Assembly: GCA_034231615.1 (NCBI GenBank)
Contig: CM067317.1
Coordinates: forward strand, 46,371,876 to 46,435,875
Length of the DNA stretch: 64,000 bases
Direction of reading: 5' to 3'
From: Meghimatium bilineatum
Taxonomy: Eukaryota; Mollusca; Gastropoda; Stylommatophora; Philomycidae
Shown here: one piece after another, positions 62,935 through 64,000 of the stretch
Position numbering within the stretch: the stretch's first letter is position 1
Layout of the letters: every line of letters starts with the position of its first letter
Notes under the pieces: model-generated
Told to the model about the DNA's origin: nothing
The model's input: the letters and a program-made list of their open reading frames with translations, nothing else
Databases searched by the model: none
Position numbers and translations under genes: made by a program

Positions 62935-64000
62935 AGGAGCAGCATAGACAAACTATATATGATCAGAACATACATATTTTCAGAGTAATATACGGTTGTG
63001 AGACATGGACATTAACCTTTAGGCCCCTATGGTCACAACATTGCGCCTTGCGTGTGCGTCCCACCTTGCCTGTGGTCGCAATCATACGTCATACGATATC
63101 GCTCCATTCCCGAGTACGGAACTTCACGAAGTTAAAGCTTATATGGCGTAGAATTCCCATCACACGAAGCTAGGAATACGTCACAGTTTAAAGGTCAAAT
63201 TCCTTTACTCATTACCATTGTAAGAGAGAGAAAGTAGGTTGAATTTGTCAACGCATTTCTAGAGCGACTTTAGCCATTTTCTGCCATATTTTACTATCAA
63301 ATTGAGTACCACGTGGCATGGGTAAGTGATCGTGACTACATGTTCTAATTGTTGTTTTTTGTGTTTAATATGTTGTTATTTGATAAGAATGTGTGTGTAT
63401 CCATTCAAAAACACAAAAATAATATGTATCAAGGGTGCCACGTGTGTGCATGGACAATAATTACGTTGCGTGTCGGGCTAGACCTAGTGTTGACCGGACA
63501 GACGTTATATGCGATTTCTTCAAGTTTTATTAGTTTTTTTATTCCATATTATATTAGTTTGGATATAAAACAATATATATACATTAATTATAGGTATTTG
63601 TGGATTTTATCAATGTTGCCACACATTGCTCATGTATTAGGTTCGTCACGAAGATATATTTGCGATTTTGAAAATGGCGTTATGCGTTTTTCGCCCGAAT
63701 TTTCAACTTCACAACTTGCTCACAACTGTCATATCACACATACAACAACAACAAAAACACAATAATATTCACTATTCACTCCTTTATTTAGATGTGCAAA
63801 AATTATTTTGATATCTTTTAAAACAAAAAGTTATCACGTTTTCAAAACACCCACCATCAATAAAGCAAATTTTCCAAAAAATAAGTCAGGCCCTGGGGGA
63901 AGTTTTGTTAATTTTAAGCCAGGGCTCTAAAGGTTAAATAAAACAATAGCAAAGAGAATTGCTGCTTTTGAAATGAAATGCTACAGAATAATTTTACATA
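62935..64000 (+). mobile_element. LINE RT fragment interrupted by a piggyBac-like element
   Basis: Coding sequence for VIYGCETWT runs up to TTAA at 63012, and LNKTIAKRIAAFEMKCYRI resumes after TTAA at 63934. The two halves join in frame when the insertion and one TTAA are removed. It continues past the window. Confidence 0.75.
63016..63933. mobile_element. Non-autonomous piggyBac-like DNA element, 918 bp
   Basis: It is flanked by TTAA on both sides (63012-63015 and 63934-63937). Terminal inverted repeats start CCTTTAGGCCCCTATGG on the left and CCTTTAGAGCCCTGGCTT on the right strand. TTAA targets with CC(C)TTT termini are the hallmark of piggyBac. An internal open frame (63349-63765) has no transposase motif I can see. 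Confidence 0.75.

Noticed and set aside
63349-63765. A 138-residue gene inside the piggyBac-like element
   Set aside because: No DDD transposase, Cys-rich tail or other domain is visible. The length is possible by chance in AT-rich DNA.

Overview
The window looks like repeat-dense, AT-rich genomic DNA from an invertebrate animal. It has spliceosomal introns, several clades of non-LTR retrotransposon, Penelope-like elements (PLEs), hAT-, piggyBac- and pogo-like short DNA elements, tRNA-derived SINEs and many minisatellites. A degenerate receptor gene (1.8-2.9 kb) resembles the lineage-expanded chemosensory GPCRs of lophotrochozoans. A mollusc, perhaps a gastropod, is my best guess, and it is inference only. 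No bacterial-type gene organisation, rRNA, CRISPR array or intact tRNA gene was seen.

Host genes. (1) The one likely functional host gene lies on the minus strand. Ten small exons from 61,439 down to 21,363 join in frame: every exon-exon phase is compatible and the last exon ends in a stop. It encodes the carboxy-terminal half of a large, mostly disordered protein whose last ~80 residues resemble the tail of NIMA-related (NEK) kinases. The amino-terminal part must lie beyond 64 kb. (2) A degraded multi-exon gene (12,441-6,330, minus) belongs to an invertebrate family of unknown function. It has at least five in-frame stops, two frameshifts, a retro-insertion with a 13-bp target duplication, and an exonic minisatellite of 24 apparently identical 30-bp units. 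(3) An intronless GPCR pseudogene (1,785-2,877, plus) has three frameshifts and a 34-bp tandem duplication.

Mobile DNA. Two RNase H-bearing LINE copies (32,683-33,423 and 41,206-42,601) have 11- and 9-bp target duplications and end in GAACG(CA)(GAA)n. The same 3' tail ends a ~1.2-kb non-autonomous family (8,943-10,161; 15,880-16,814; 33,999-35,388 and others) and both arms of a fold-back family (46,143-46,830; 59,158-59,642). This suggests one enzyme mobilises all three. Other LINE fragments end in (TGAT)n, (ATG)n, (AATG)n or (CTAA)n. One 2.4-kb LINE copy (23,840-26,262) sits inside another with a 7-bp duplication, and removing it restores the host reading frame. A 918-bp piggyBac-like element (63,016-63,933) sits at TTAA in a LINE. 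PLE pieces carry a YIDD RT motif, a GIY-YIG relic and several hammerhead-like helix II relics.

Tandem repeats. More than twenty arrays occur. The largest are 42,955-45,535 (~35-bp unit with a 475-bp duplicated block), 57,325-58,953 (12-bp unit), 11,331-12,056 (30 bp), 47,690-48,230 (40 bp), 48,392-48,805 (38 bp, inside a LINE) and 62,340-62,855 (~28 bp). Several grew from mobile-element ends or from a splice-donor region.
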